DNA of 64,000 bases from Bathynomus jamesi (Eukaryota; Arthropoda; Malacostraca; Isopoda; Cirolanidae): positions 252,435 to 316,434 of the forward strand of contig JAJOZX010005531.1 of NCBI GenBank assembly GCA_023014485.1, read 5' to 3'. Under the pieces are notes generated by a model. It saw nothing but the letters and a program-made list of their open reading frames with translations. It was not told the origin of the DNA and made no database searches. The stretch's first letter is position 1. Each line of letters opens with the position of its first letter. This document shows positions 1-12,400 of the stretch, piece by piece. Made by a program: the position numbers and the translations under genes.

Positions 1-943
1 GACGTAAAAAATTCGTTTAGCAAGGTAGCCATTTCCTTGTTTTCAGAGACTAGATCTCCATTTCCATTTTTTAATGGACCTAAGACACTTTTTACTGGAT
101 TTCTATTATTGACGTATTGAAAGAATCGCTTGGGATTTTCTTTACCGTCACGAGCTATGGAGATTTCAAATTCGCGTTTTGACTTTTTTATTACACTTTT
201 AGCTTCACGCCTTAGAGATATGTAGTTGTTTCGTAACAACAGATTATCTTTATCGGACTTGTATAGCCTATAAGCCCTCTCTCTACTCTTTATAATGTCT
301 CCTACTCTAGAAGTAAACCACAAGGGCTTGTTGTTTACTTTCGCACGCTTAATTTTGTACGGTACACATTCCTCATTTATAGTCCTAAATACCTTTACGA
401 ACGATTCCCACATTAGTTTTGCGTTGGAGTTCCCCATTACGTTTTCCCAATTGACGTGTGAAAATTTATTTCGAAATTTACTAAAGTCTGCGTGCTGGAA
501 GCTAGGAATTTTAGTCGAGTTAGTTGGTTTCGAGTGACTTACTGAGAGGACAAACTCTACCATATTGTGATCGCTATTGCTCAACGGTTCTATTACTTGA
601 AGATCAGTAATTAGCCTATCATCCGTAGTTATTACTAAATCTAAAATACTGTCCAACCTCGTAGGTTCCCCAACCTTTTGAATAAGAAAGCTATCCTCGA
701 GAAAATTAACTAAACGATTACCTTCCGCGTCTCCCTGCATTGTATCGTAATTCACGTTGGCGCAATTAAAGTCACCCATAACTAAAGCCTGCTCACTACC
801 GATTATTCTCTTTAGTTCACGATATAACGCTTCGTCCGTAGCAGCTGTTTGATTTGGGGGCCTATATATAACCGCAACAAGAAGTTTGAAATCGTTGAAT
901 TTAAGTTCTGCTATACTCTCCTGAAAATGCCTGCCCTTTTAAC
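1..943 (-). pseudogene. CR1-like LINE fragment, endonuclease domain and linker
   Basis: On the minus strand the frame stays open from about 943 to the window edge. It encodes the C-terminal half of an apurinic-type endonuclease followed by the linker before the reverse transcriptase. Visible motifs, in order, are VAVIYRPPNQ, VMGDFNCANVNYD, LDLVITT and the catalytic SDHNMVEF. A basic linker follows (KSRERAYRLYKSDK, RRFFQYV-like). The order matches CR1-type non-LTR retrotransposons. The endonuclease N-terminus is missing, so this copy is 5' truncated, which is usual for LINE insertions. The RT domain would lie to the left of base 1. No stop codon was seen in this stretch, so the copy may be fairly young. 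The clade is inferred from motif style only. Confidence 0.75.
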
Positions 944-1122
944 TGTCAGTATGTAGTTAAATAGGTGTATCTGTATACTTTTTAAAATGAGGGTGAATCA
1001 GACAATTTTTATTAAGTTAGTGTTTTTTTCCACGAGATGAAAAGGATAGCTCAGGATAGAACACTGCAGAATACGTGAGTTGGACCTGCCTGATAGGCAG
1101 AACACGATGGATGGATGGATAG
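944..1122. repeat. RTE-like LINE 3' tail with (ATGG)n end
   Basis: Non-coding stretch. From about 1030 it resembles the 3' end of an RTE-type LINE (LPDRQN-like codons) and finishes in a short (ATGG)n run at 1107-1118, the microsatellite-type tail typical of RTE elements. The hAT element at 1123 was inserted directly into this tail. Confidence 0.35.
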
Positions 1123-1218
1123 CAGTGTGACCATTTTTTTCGGAAGGAAAATACTAAAGAAATCGCCATATATTACTAGCATTTACTAAATCATTACATA
1201 AAAATACTAAAAAGATAC

Positions 1219-1230
1219 TGATATATATTA

Positions 1231-1261
<31 letters not shown>

Positions 1262-1262
1262 G
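1219..1262. repeat. (TA)n microsatellite joined to a poly(T) run
   Basis: A (TA)n tract is followed by about 14 T. Read on the minus strand the T run is the poly(A) tail of the nested I-like LINE. A matching (TA)n tract sits at the other end of that LINE near 7511-7526, so the LINE appears to have inserted into a TA microsatellite inside the hAT element. Confidence 0.7.
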
Positions 1263-1461
1263 TTTCAAAGAATGACCGCTCATGGCCACCAAAAGAAAGG
1301 TGGATAGCAGAGCGAACACAGAACGAAGAGTATGGAACAACTAATGGAAATGAACAATAGACGGGGGGGAGGAGGAGGAGGTGGGGGAAAAGCAAAAAGA
1401 TCAGAGTGGGGTCACAGCCGGTAAAGAAGTCGGGAGCGAAAGAGGAAGGAGAACAACCCGG

Positions 1462-4400
1462 TTATCGAAAAGTAGGGACCTTCAGACAGAAGAGCGCCAA
1501 GCCTATCACAAAGCCCGACGCTCTCCAAAAAGGGAAAATACTCTGCGCGCAGCGCGCAGAGTAAAGCGGACACTCCACCAGGAGGTGGGCAACTGTAAGT
1601 AGGACGTCACAATTGGGACATCGGGGCACCCGATCCCCGGCCATCAAATAGCCATGGGTCAGGTGGGTATGGCCAATACGGAGGCGGGCCAGAGCCACCT
1701 CCTTATGGCGCGACCGATGGAAGGAAGAGGCCCAACATCCCAACTTGGGTTTAATCTTGCAAAGTTTGTTATCCGTAGCGCCATCCCAGCGACTCTGCCA
1801 CCGGGAGCGCAAAAACCTACGGAAGCCGGGGATATAATCAGAAAAAGGGAGGGACACAGGTGAAACCTGCAGTCGGCACGCGGAACGGGCAGCTCGATCG
1901 GCAGCCTCATTTCCAGCCACGTTAACATGTGCTGGGACCCAGCAAAATACCACCTCCTTGCCACCGAAAGCGACAAGAGTATGGTACAGTAGCTGGATTC
2001 GTCGGACCAGCGGGTGGACAGAGTCAAAACACTCCAGGCCATCCAGGGCACTGCGGGAATCCGAATGGATGACGAACGACCCATCCGGATGCTCCCGCAC
2101 CACCTCCAGAGCGCTCAGAATGGCATAGAGCTCCGCCGTAAAAACGGAAGCCTCATCAGGGAGACGGGTACATCGGGGAGCAAGGACAGACGACTGGGGA
2201 ACAGCCGCGGATCCAACGCCCCCCGACGACCTCGAGCCATCCGTGAAGATCGCAACACATGCAGAGTGACACGCCGCATGCTGAAGGAACAGAGACCGAA
2301 GCAAGGCAGAGTCCGACTCGGTCCTGCGAACGGGGCGCAACGCCCTACAGCACGCAACAGGGGTGCTCTCCCAAGGTGCAACACCACTGAAAGAGACCGG
2401 TATAACGGATGGAGGGGGAGTGCCCATACCATCGAGGAGGGAGGTCACCGTGTCGGTGAAATACCAACCCCCATCCCGGCAGAACGCCCTCTCAACCACC
2501 TGGAACAGAGGAGAGGTGGGAAGACGGAGGATCCGGAGATAGTGTTTAGCAATGAGGAACGACCTCCGATCCTCCAAGGGAGGGATGTCGCACTCAACCT
2601 GCAGACTATCAACCGGAGAGGAGCGGAAGGCGCCAGATGACATGCGCAGTCCTCTAGAGAGGACCGGATCCAGTATCCGAAGGGCCGTGCGGGAGGCGGA
2701 GCCATACACCACACTCCCATAGTCTAATTTGGACTGTACCAGGGACACGTACAAACGGAGGAGCGTCCGCCTATCCGCGCCCCATGTAGTATGCGACAGA
2801 TGCCCCAGCAAATCCAGGGTACGTCTCGCGGACACGCGCAGCCGGCGAAGGTGGGGAACCCAGCTCAAACGGCTGTCGAAAACCATACCCAAGAAGAGTA
2901 CTGATGGAACGAGGGCCAGAGGCTGACCCCCGAGTGTAAGGTTAAAGGCCGGGATGGCGCCGGATCCCCATCTCCTCGACGGAAGGAAGGCCACACACGA
3001 AGTCTTCGGGGAAGACAACGTAAGGCCCACCGACGACGCCCAGCGTTCAACCCGATTGACCGCGAGTTGGACTTGCCTCTCCACGAGGGGGGGACTCGTC
3101 CCCGCGGCATAGACAGCCAGATCATCTGCATAGATGGAACAGCGCACCGAGGGCGGAAGAGCTCCCGGTAGCGCAGACATAACTAGGTTGAAGCAGGAGA
3201 CGCTTAACACACACCCCTGGGGCACCCCCTCCTCCTGAACATACAGGGCAGATAGGGCCGCCCCATTACGGACGCAGAAAGTGCGACGGCAGAGGAAGTT
3301 GCGAAGAAACGTGGGCAAAAAGCCCACAAAACCAAGAGACTTCAAACGGTCCATGACAACTCCCCGACGGGTCGTGTCATAGGCCTTTTGGACGTCAAAA
3401 AGACGGCCAGAACAAGATTCCGGCGGGAAAATGCCTCCCGTACATCATGGCCAAGGAGGAGAAGGGGGTCCAGAGTACCCCGAAATCGACGAAAACCATA
3501 CTGGGTCGGGGGGCATAACCCAAGCGACTCCAGTGTAAAGGAAAGTCGGACGGCCACCATCTTTTCGAGGAGCTTGCATAAGCAGCTCGTCAAAGCAATA
3601 GGCCGATAGCTCGCCACCTCCGCCGGATCCTTCCCCGGCTTAGGTATCGGGACCACAATCGCCTCCCTCCAACGGGAAGGGAACGACCCCTCAACCCACA
3701 TCCGGCTGAAAAGATCCAGCAAGAAGTGCAGGGCCATCGGGTGCAGATTCCAAAGAAAGTCATACGGAATGTCATCAGGGCCAGGAGCGGAAGAACGACG
3801 GGTTGCCAAGGCAGCCCGAAGTTCCCGCATCGGGAAGAGATGGTTATAGGGCTCGTTCCCAGGGGGCGGGAACGTGACCTCCGATAAAGGGCGATCCGCA
3901 GCTGAAGGCGAACGGGAAACCGCAGCAAAAGCACCGGCCAGCCGATCAGCCACAGCAGCAGGATCCGAAAGGAAGCCGTCCCCGTCCCGAAGGACAGGGC
4001 GACTAGCAGGGACTGGCCTCCCCTCGATACTACGTACCTTCCGCCACACAGCAGCAGAAGGGGTAGATGAGGAGATGCCGGACACAAAAGCACGCCAAGA
4101 GGCCCGACGGGCCAACTTGAGAGTCCGGCAGGCGAAAGCCTTCGCCCGCCGCATCTCAATCAAGTGGCCCGCGCGCCGGGTGCGGTGGAAGCGGCGCGTT
4201 GCCCTCTTCCTCTCGCACACCGCCTGGTGACATGCTGGAGTCCACCACGGGACGCTACGAGTCCGCGGGTTACCGGAAGATCGAGGAATACAGTCCTCCG
4301 CGACGCCCATCACCACCCGCTCGAAGAACTCCAAGCTCTCATCCACAGAGCCAAAGCTCAATACCGAACGGACAATGACGGAACGAGCTCTGAAAGATGG

Positions 4401-5174
4401 CCAGTCAGCCCGCGCAAGGCACCACCTCGGTCGAGACGAAACGCCCGGCTGCGGACCGACCGGTTCAAGACAGACTGGGTAATGATCACTGCCATAAGAG
4501 TCCCCCAACACCTTCCACGAAAAATCGAGTAAGGCATCGAGGGACACCAAGGAGAGATCAATACAGGTAAATGAACCCGTGGGTTCGTGGAAGTAAGTAG
4601 GTTCACCGGAATTGAGACACGCAAAGGAAAGTTCCTCCATTAAGGAGAGTAAAATACCAGCAACATTAGTCGACCGAACATCTCCCCAAGCCGGGTCGCG
4701 ACTGTTAAAGTCCCCGAGGAGGAGAAACGGTCGGGGTAGTTGCAGCACCAACTCGCGAACCGCGTCGCGAGAAAGAGGGTCATGAGGAGGAATATAAACC
4801 GAGCAGGCAGTGTACTGGCGATCTAAAAAGAGCCGCACAGCCACAGCCTGCAAGGAAGTGCGAAGAGGCACACCACGCGATGGTAACGAATGATGCACGT
4901 AAATCGCCGCACCCCGCCGGCGTGTGCGCTCATCCGGGGTGCAAGGGAAACCAACATAGCCAGAGAGACGAGGGAGTCCCCGCGCAGCCAGGATAGTCTC
5001 CTGGAGACAAACACAGGAAGGCCGCTCGCTCTCCAGCAGGGAGGCAAGGTTCTCCCAGTTAGCTAAAAGCCCCCTACAGTTCCAATGCAAGATGGAACTG
5101 TAAGGGGAAGCGGCATTATAAGAGGCAGAGAAAACAGCGAAATAGCCACGGACCAAGCTGAGCAGCAAACTCAA
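1462..5174 (-). pseudogene. I-like LINE ORF2: endonuclease, reverse transcriptase, RNase H (one frameshift)
   Basis: Starts at an ATG at 5174. The endonuclease shows ILHWNCRGL, VCLQET, LLGDFNSRDPAWG and SDHYPVCL. The RT shows GPDDIPYDFL, SYRPIALTSCLCKLLEKM, EGVPQGCVLS and YADDLAVYA. An RNase H follows (AIFTDGSRSSGG, FTAELYAI, HSDSRSAL, NEAADRAARS), keeping all expected acidic residues. The C-terminus carries a CPNC-x9-H-x4-C zinc-like motif. The frame breaks once in the RT, in a run of five A at 3397-3401: the upstream frame runs on to 3342 and the downstream frame continues from there to 1462. Everything else looks intact, so this could be a single recent mutation or a consensus error. Confidence 0.9.
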
Positions 5175-5569
5175 CGGTCCGTAACCAGGGACGGAATCGG
5201 TTTCCCCGACTCACCCAGAACTGAGGGGGTAGGGGCCACCGACTCCGCATCTGCTGCACCCGTAGTAGACGAGAAGTGGAGAGTAGAACAGGGAGGTCAG
5301 AGGGGGGCTCTCCCGGCGGGGGGAGAGACGACGAGTCGGGCCCAGCCGAAACCCCCAACTCCCCACAAGAGGGGGACCGGGGGGAACCAGCTGTTCGAGG
5401 GCTCGTCAAACCAGACAAGCACTGACGGGGGGGAGGAAAGGTCGACCACAAGTGGGAGAGGTAGATCCAGGGGAGACCCGACCACTCTCAGCAGGAGCCG
5501 GAGAGAGAGAGACTCCATGAAGGAGGGCCAGGCCCCTCTCGACCGGGTCTATCATGGGAACAGAGTCAG

Positions 5570-7126
5570 TAATCGAGGGTGTCATGGGGCAGTGTACCTC
5601 GACCGACACCCGGACACTGGTCGGGGCACCGGGAGGTGACGCCCCACCAGCGCTCCGTATAGGGGGGGGGGGAAGTCCCGAGCGGATCAGGAACAGCGCG
5701 CCGCTTCCCCTCCGGTGAAGACGGGGAAGCAAGGCGAGCAGCAGTCAGGATCGGAAGGACTCCGACTCCGACCACGGCGACGCTTCCTCCTCTCCTTCGG
5801 GGCATCCCCCTCCCCACCCGAGAGACGAGTAGGCAAGGATCCAGACCCCAAGGCCGGAGGGGGAGAAGGGGCACTTGTAGGCAGGGAATCAGATGGGATG
5901 TCAGAAAGTGAGGCAGAGGAACAAGAAGGACCCGCGGCGCCAGGAGGACCACCAACCCCCGGGACTTCCAGGGGGGGCACCACTCCAGTAGACGCCGGGT
6001 AGCACGGGAGGGGCCCGAGGACCCGCCAGGGCCAAGAGCCGCAGCGTAGGACAACCCCCGCCGCGGCTCCCGGTCACGGATCTTATCGCGCGCCTCCCGC
6101 GCACTAAGGAATTCGGTAGTCCTTAAGGACCGCACCTCAAATTCAAACTTGAAAACGGGACAGTCCCGAGAAGAGGAAGGGTGGGCCCCCGAACAGTTCG
6201 AGCAACGCGGGGGCTTCGTGTACGGGGTAGGGTGCGCAGGCCCACCGCAGCGGACACATAGCTTACCCTCACGGCGGCACGCAGAGCTAACATGGCCGAA
6301 CCGGTTGCAGCCAAAGCAGCGAACCGGGTCAGGCACATATGGTCGCACCGAAAACTCACACGACCGGCGATCACCCATGCCCCAGAACACCTGGGCCGGA
6401 GGCACAAGGGAGTCAAAGGTCAGGAGCAGACGAGCGGACGGGGTAAGAGCACCATCCCGGCGCGACGAAAAGCGGAAGACCTTCGTTACCCCCTGGGGGG
6501 CAAGATCCTCCTGCAACTCGCCAACCGGGATTGACAGCAGACGGGAAGCGAAAATGGTGCCTTGACAGCTATTCAATTGCGGATGGGGAGTCACAGAAAC
6601 TCTGCAACCCAAGACATCCTGCAACTGTAGAAGGGACCCAGTCACCCCCGAAGAACGGGACTTCAAAAGAAGAGACCCATCCCTCAGAGGGCGGATATCA
6701 TAACGACAGGGAACCCCTATCGTCTTAAGGCGCTGAAACACCCGTTCCGAGTTGCCCGGAAGGGAGCCAGCGGAAGGGCGGAGAACAAGGAACCTGTCCA
6801 CCGGACAGAAATTGACAGCAGAGACAGGTCCATGTGTAACGGTAACCGAGAGTGGGCGAGAGAACAAGGGCCGCGAAGACCCGCGCCCTACGGCCACCAC
6901 GAGAGCCAGACACCGCAGAGGACGAGAGGGGGCCATACGGCTTGAGGGTCAATCCAGCGGAGGCAGAGGCCGCTGAACGACCAGAAGTAGTAGTCTGATC
7001 CAAATCCAAGGGCGGGCCAGAGTCGTCAACAAGAGGGGAGTGAAGTTTAGTAATAGAACCCATAAACAGTATTTTTACAAAAACGGCAGCCTCAGACCCA
7101 AGGCGATGCACCAGCCGCCGCTGCAT
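5570..7126 (-). pseudogene. I-like LINE ORF1: Gag-like RNA-binding protein with CCHC knuckles
   Basis: A probable start is the ATG at 7126. The frame shifts near 6930 into a long frame that carries the main body (about 6936-6000). This body contains zinc knuckles, RCFGCNRFGHVSSAC and LCVRCGGPAH, then a CSNCSGAHPSSSRDC motif. A second shift near 5990 leads to a proline- and serine-rich tail with an arginine/serine-rich patch (5983-5687). ORF1 proteins of this group bind element RNA and form the ribonucleoprotein particle. It lies just upstream of ORF2. The exact start and both shift positions are inferred from sense of composition, not from an alignment. Confidence 0.7.
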
Positions 7127-7534
7127 CCTTCAAAGCGCAGGCCCCAACGTCCCGGGTAGCCCGCCCCCCAACCTAACTGTCGTTTTAAAAACAGCAGATT
7201 GGCACTACGGAGATTTGTCCGTTAAGGGCCAAGCAAAGACCCAATCCAGACGCAGCAGCGGTCCGGGCGCCCAACCGTCCCCGGAGCACAGCTCAGCCAC
7301 GGAGCGATGCCCCCCGGCGGGTGCACCTGATGACCCCAAGACTGCAAATACAAACAGAGGGGGGGGGGATACTACGATTGACAGAGGCACAGGACCGAGT
7401 CAAGACAAAAGAAATTCCGGGAGAGACGGAAAAAAAGGGGGAGCAAAAAGAAAAGAAAAGGGGGGGGGGGGGGAAGAAAAGGAAGGGAAAAAAAACAAAA
7501 AAAAAACGCATCTATATATATATATACACAAAGT

Positions 7535-7812
7535 TTATTCCATTTCAAAGTCATTTTCATACATTTCGTTATTACACAATTTTACCATTTCTTCTGGAGG
7601 ACTGAAGTTAGTGTTTCTATGATTTGTTTTTATTATAGACACTTGCCAAAATATCCGCTCAACATCAGCATTGGCTACAGGGATTGATAGTAGGCCTTTA
7701 ATCAGGCTACACAAATGAGGATATTTTTGCCTTTTATTAATTTCTTCCCAAAAGCTGTCAATTAAAATGGCAGGATTCTTAATATGATATTCACAGATTA
7801 GTAATAATTATG
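7535..7812 (-). pseudogene. hAT transposase C-terminal dimerization domain, fragment
   Basis: Open minus-strand frame ending in TAA at 7535-7537. It contains the hAT C-terminal signature: an aromatic SFWEEINKRQKYPHL stretch, then LLSIPVANADVERIF and QVSIIKTNHRN. This segment normally dimerises the transposase and completes the active site. The catalytic body upstream is absent, because a stop lies just 5' and only about 340 bp remain before the terminal repeat. It belongs to the hAT element at 1123-8150, which it identifies independently of the terminal repeats. Confidence 0.85.
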
Positions 7813-8158
7813 TAAATTTAAAAGTTTGGTCACTAGTATATAATTTACATAAATCACCACCATCAATTAGCAAACACAATCATTTACTGACATCCGACTC
7901 ACAGAAACAATGACTATGATGCAGCATATTTTCGTTATTCATAATTTTCGTTATCATTTTAAACTAATTGGGAGTATCATGATTTTTCTCAACTTCTATA
8001 AAAATAAAATACTAAATATTTACTGGTAAACATCCAGAATTTACTAAAAAATTACTAAATATCCAGAATTACTAGAAAAAATACTAACTAATCAAATTTT
8101 CATGAAACTTTACTAACATAGTAATAAAAATACTAGATCTGGTCACACTGATGGATAG

Positions 8159-9302
8159 TGTTTTTAAGTTTTAACATTTTTATTACTTCACTCTTTCTAC
8201 GTATTTACACTGATTTCGTCGTTTTGATTTTTATTTACGCTGAAACAATGAACAGCACGAGGAAAAGCGAGTGCGGATTTATGTTTTAAAATCTTGATCA
8301 TGGAGAGACTTTTTAATTAACTTTAAATCACAATTTCATTTTAATCGAACAAAAACAACACGCTTTCTTACACCCAGCTAGCCAGCTAGTTCCGAACTTC
8401 CGAATCTTCCAGAATTTCTGCTCTCCCTCTAACAGTTGCTAATTAGTGGTTTATATTTCAAATAATTACATTTTACACATGTTAATTTCGTAAAATTTTA
8501 ATTATTTATTATACTCTAGAGAATATTAAATTTTTTATTACACATTATTATATTTTTTATTTTAAAAATATAATACACAACAATGTAATTTCAACGTACA
8601 AAGTTTATTTTTATAAAATTATGTATAATTTATAAGGGGTGGGGCGGACGACTCACCATATCACGTGATATGAGCCAGTAATGGGCAAAAATTCTTTTTT
8701 TTTATTTCCTGATATTTATTCATATATTCAGCTTCGGAGACTTTAAAATAAACATGGGTACTTTCCTGTTATTCCGGACCCCAGACTTTTTGCCAGTTGC
8801 CAGACTTCAATTTTGACAGAATATTTTCGTTAAAACTAACGAAAATATCACGACTTAACCTGACCTTACCAACTAATTAGGTTAATTGAATGCCCGGCTA
8901 GGTAAACTGTACGCCATTAAAAATTGAAGTATTATTTCAATTTTTTATTAATGAACGTGTACTTCCTTTTCACGGATTTTACCACAAATACATATAAATA
9001 AGATTCACACTGTTCTCATAAAACACAACGAACTTTTACTATTCTAATCTTATGTTCGTTCAAAAATTAAATCAATTTACTTTTACGTTATTTTGTTTTT
9101 GTAGAATACTTTAATTACTAGGCTAAGGTAATACGTACGTGTAACTTCTTAGCTGGAAAAATGGCACTCTGACTTGTGATTGGCTGAATACATCAACAAG
9201 ATATGCAAATGTATTTTAACGTCAGAGTACGTTTGAGAAGTTCCAAAATACATGAACTATTCTTTAAGTTGTATTCACATGCAATTTAGTTGAATATATT
9301 AA
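8159..9302. other. AT-rich intergenic sequence with MITE fragment
   Basis: No gene is visible. The stretch is AT-rich. It contains a perfect 16-bp palindrome centred on CACGTG (8657-8672) and, at about 8825-8925, a degraded copy of the palindromic MITE seen intact at 32003-32205 (shared words: aactaacgaaaatatcacga, gtaaactgtacgcc). Confidence 0.5.
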
Positions 9303-9465
9303 CAGAGATGGACATAAATAATTTAAAATGTATTTAAATACTAAATATCACACAAATTTGTATTTAAATACCAAATACATTGCTGTAAACTGGAATGTAA
9401 TTAAATACTAAATACATTACTTCAAAAATTTATTTAAATACAATCTAAATATAAAAAATACATCT

Positions 9466-12400
9466 GCGCTGTTTACCTTTCTCCTAACTCTACAAACTAT
9501 CCAAAATTCTTTGACTACCTCACTTCCAAAGTGGAATACATTCTTTCCCATTCTCCCTTTACCGAAATCTCCATTTTAGATTTCAATGTTCACCACCACC
9601 TTTGGCTTTCCTCCCATTTCACTGATATCCCTGTTGAACTAGCTTACAACTTTTCTATCCCAAATCAGTGCCGGCCTTAGGGGTGTGCGAACCGTGCGGT
9701 CGCACAGGGCCCGCAACTTAGGGGGGCCCGAAAATTTCACAGAAATTTACCATCGACGTCAGAGTGCCAAAATTGGTGTAAATTAATGTAATTTATTTTT
9801 TTATTTTCAGATCACCGATCCATCATGGCCTTAATGATTGCATTATGATAGTTTAAATATTTGATAATAATAAAGTAATAAGTAGTAATAATAGTAAAGG
9901 CTGTTGGTCTGTTGGTATTCTGTTACAGGTGCACTTGTATAGTTAAATTTTACTTGTTGTTGTTAACAATCTACTAAAATAAAATGATTAGCAATGAAAA
10001 ACAATTTGACTTGTGTCATGGGGGGCCCGTACAGTATACTCTGCACAGGGCCCGAAATATCCTAAGGCCGGCGCTGCCCAAATGACCTACAGTAGAGCAG
10101 ATTGTACAGCACCCTACTCGTATCCCCGATCGCCTTGGAGATAGAACCAACATTCTGGATTTATTTCTTTCTTCTCATCCTTCTTCTTACCCTGTGAAAC
10201 TTTTTTCTCCGTTGGGCTCCTCCGATCACAATCTTATATCTGTTTCCTGTCCTATCGCTCCAATTCGGCCTTTGGATCCTCCCAAGAGGAGGCGCCTTTG
10301 GCACTTCTGCGCCGCTAATTGGGATGCCCTTAGGAAGTACTTCTGTGATTTCCCATGGAATGATTACTGCTTCCGTGGCCGGGGCCCTTCTGGGTGTGCT
10401 GAGTGCATCATAGAGGTGATTCTCTCGGGCATGGAGACGTACATTCCATATTCTATTCCTACTACTAGTATAAAAAACTCTTGGTTTAACTTTGCTTATT
10501 CTAATGCTATCCGCAACAGAGAGGAAGCTTTCAGAAGGTACCGTCGCTATCCAACTCCTGACTCTCACTCAGCTTATATTTCTGCCCAGAATCGTGCAAA
10601 ATCTGTTCTTCGACTCGTCAAAAATTCCTTCATCCGACAAAAATGTGAAAATCTATTCAATTCTAATTCTTCTCGCTCTCTGGCATCTAGCTAAGAACCT
10701 CTTCAACAACTTTACTTCCTCTTCTTTCCCTCCTCTTTTCCATTCCGACGGCACAGTTGCTGTCTCTTCTCCTGACAAAGCTGAACTCTTCGCTCAAACT
10801 TTCGCTTACAATTCAACCCTGGACGATTCCGGTGCTGTTCTTCCATCTCCTCCCCCACTCTGACTTTATTATGTCTCAGATTAGAATCTCTTCTAAAGAT
10901 GTTCGTTCTGCCCTATCTGGGCTTAACTCTAGGAAGGCGTATGGTCCTGATGGTGTTCCTCCTGTTGTTCTTAAGAACTGTGCTTCTGTGCTGACACCCT
11001 GCCTATGCAAACTCTTTCGTCTGTGTCTCTCATCTGGTACTTTTCCTTCCTGTTGGAAGTTCGCTTTCATTTAGCCTGTCCCAAAGAAGGGTGACCACTC
11101 TCAACCCTCCAACTATCGTCCACTTGCTTCCATTTCTTGCCTTGCCAAAGTTTTCGAATCTATCCTTAATTGGACGATTCTTAAACACCTTTCTTCTCAC
11201 AATCTTGTCAGATCGTCAGTATGGATTCCGCAAGGGACGCTCTATTGGAGATCTTTTTGCATATCTCTGACTATTGGTCATCCTCCTTTCGGGATTTCGG
11301 TGAAACGTTTGCTATTGCGCTAGACATATCAAAAGCTTTTGATAGAGTCTGGCACAAATCTTTAATTTCCAAACTGCCCTCCATCGGTTTCTCTCCTTCT
11401 ATTTGTGCCTTCATCTCTAATTTCTTTTCTGGCCGATCTATAGCTGCAGTTGTAAATGGCGACTGTTCTTCTCTTATAGCTATTAACAGTGGTGTTCCTC
11501 AGGGTTCTGTCCTATCACCCACTCTTTTCCTTTTATTTATTAATGATCTTTTAATTCGCACTTCCTGTCCTATTCACTCCTATGCCGATGATTCCACTCC
11601 TCACTTCTCCACCCGCTTTCCAAAGCGTCCCTTTCAACAGTCACTTCATGATTCGCGTAGGACGGCTATGGAACACCTGACCTCTGATCTTTCTGCTATA
11701 TCTGATTGGGGCAGAGAAAACCTTGTGGCTTTCAATGCCTCAGAAACTCAGTTCCTCCATCTGTCTATTCGTTACAATCTTCTACACGACTATCCCCTTA
11801 CCTTCAACAACACAACTGCATCCTTCCTCTTCTCTTAACATTCTTGGCGTTTCCTTTTCTCATGATCTTTCCTGGAAAGATCACATATACTCGTTCTAAA
11901 GCAGCTTCTAAGAGGTTAGGTGTGCTGTACCGCCTCCGCGGTTTTTTCACCCCCACTCAGTTCCTGTCTCTGTACAGGGGTCTCGTTCGCCCCTGTATGA
12001 AGTATGCTTCTCATGTGTGGGGTGGTTGAACCAACACAGCCGTACTTGACAGGGTGGAATCAAAGGCTATTCGTCTCAATTCCCCGCCTCTTACTGATTG
12101 TCTTCAATCTCTCTTCGCCGCAATGTTGCCTCACACTCTCCTTACTGTCGCTATTATAACAGACATTGCTCTTCTGAACTCTTTAACTGCATGCTTCCTC
12201 CTTTAAGGAGAGCACGCAGTACCACACTTTCTACACGTTCTCATTCCTTTTCTGTCCAACTATCTAATGCAAGGGTTAATCGGTGTTTTCAGTCTTTCAT
12301 CAACTCAACCGGTCAACTCTGGAACAACCTTCCTCAATCCACCTTTCCTCCTGTCTATGACCTCCCATCTTTCAAACGCAGAGTGTCTAGTCATCTCGAA

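Larger units (their letters stand above)
1248..7508 (-). mobile_element. Nearly full-length I-like non-LTR retrotransposon
   Basis: A minus-strand LINE with a pyrimidine-rich 5' leader (purine-rich on the plus strand, 7430-7508), a Gag-like ORF1 with CCHC knuckles (about 7126-5570), an ORF2 with endonuclease, reverse transcriptase and RNase H (5174-1462), a short 3' UTR and a poly(A) tail. A Gag-like ORF1 together with RNase H in ORF2 places it in the I group (I/Nimb-like) rather than Jockey, CR1 or RTE. It lies between two (TA)n tracts within a hAT element. Only a few frameshifts separate it from an intact copy, so it is probably young. Confidence 0.85.
1123..8150 (-). mobile_element. hAT DNA transposon, internally deleted, hosting a nested LINE
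   Basis: The termini are perfect inverted repeats, CAGTGTGACCA at 1123 and TGGTCACACTG ending at 8150. They are flanked by an exact 8-bp direct repeat, atggatag (1115-1122 and 8151-8158). An 8-bp duplication with T at position 2 and A at position 7, and a terminal CAG, are hallmarks of hAT elements. Without the nested LINE the element is only about 0.8 kb and keeps just the end of its transposase (7535-7812). It is therefore a non-autonomous deletion derivative. Confidence 0.85.
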
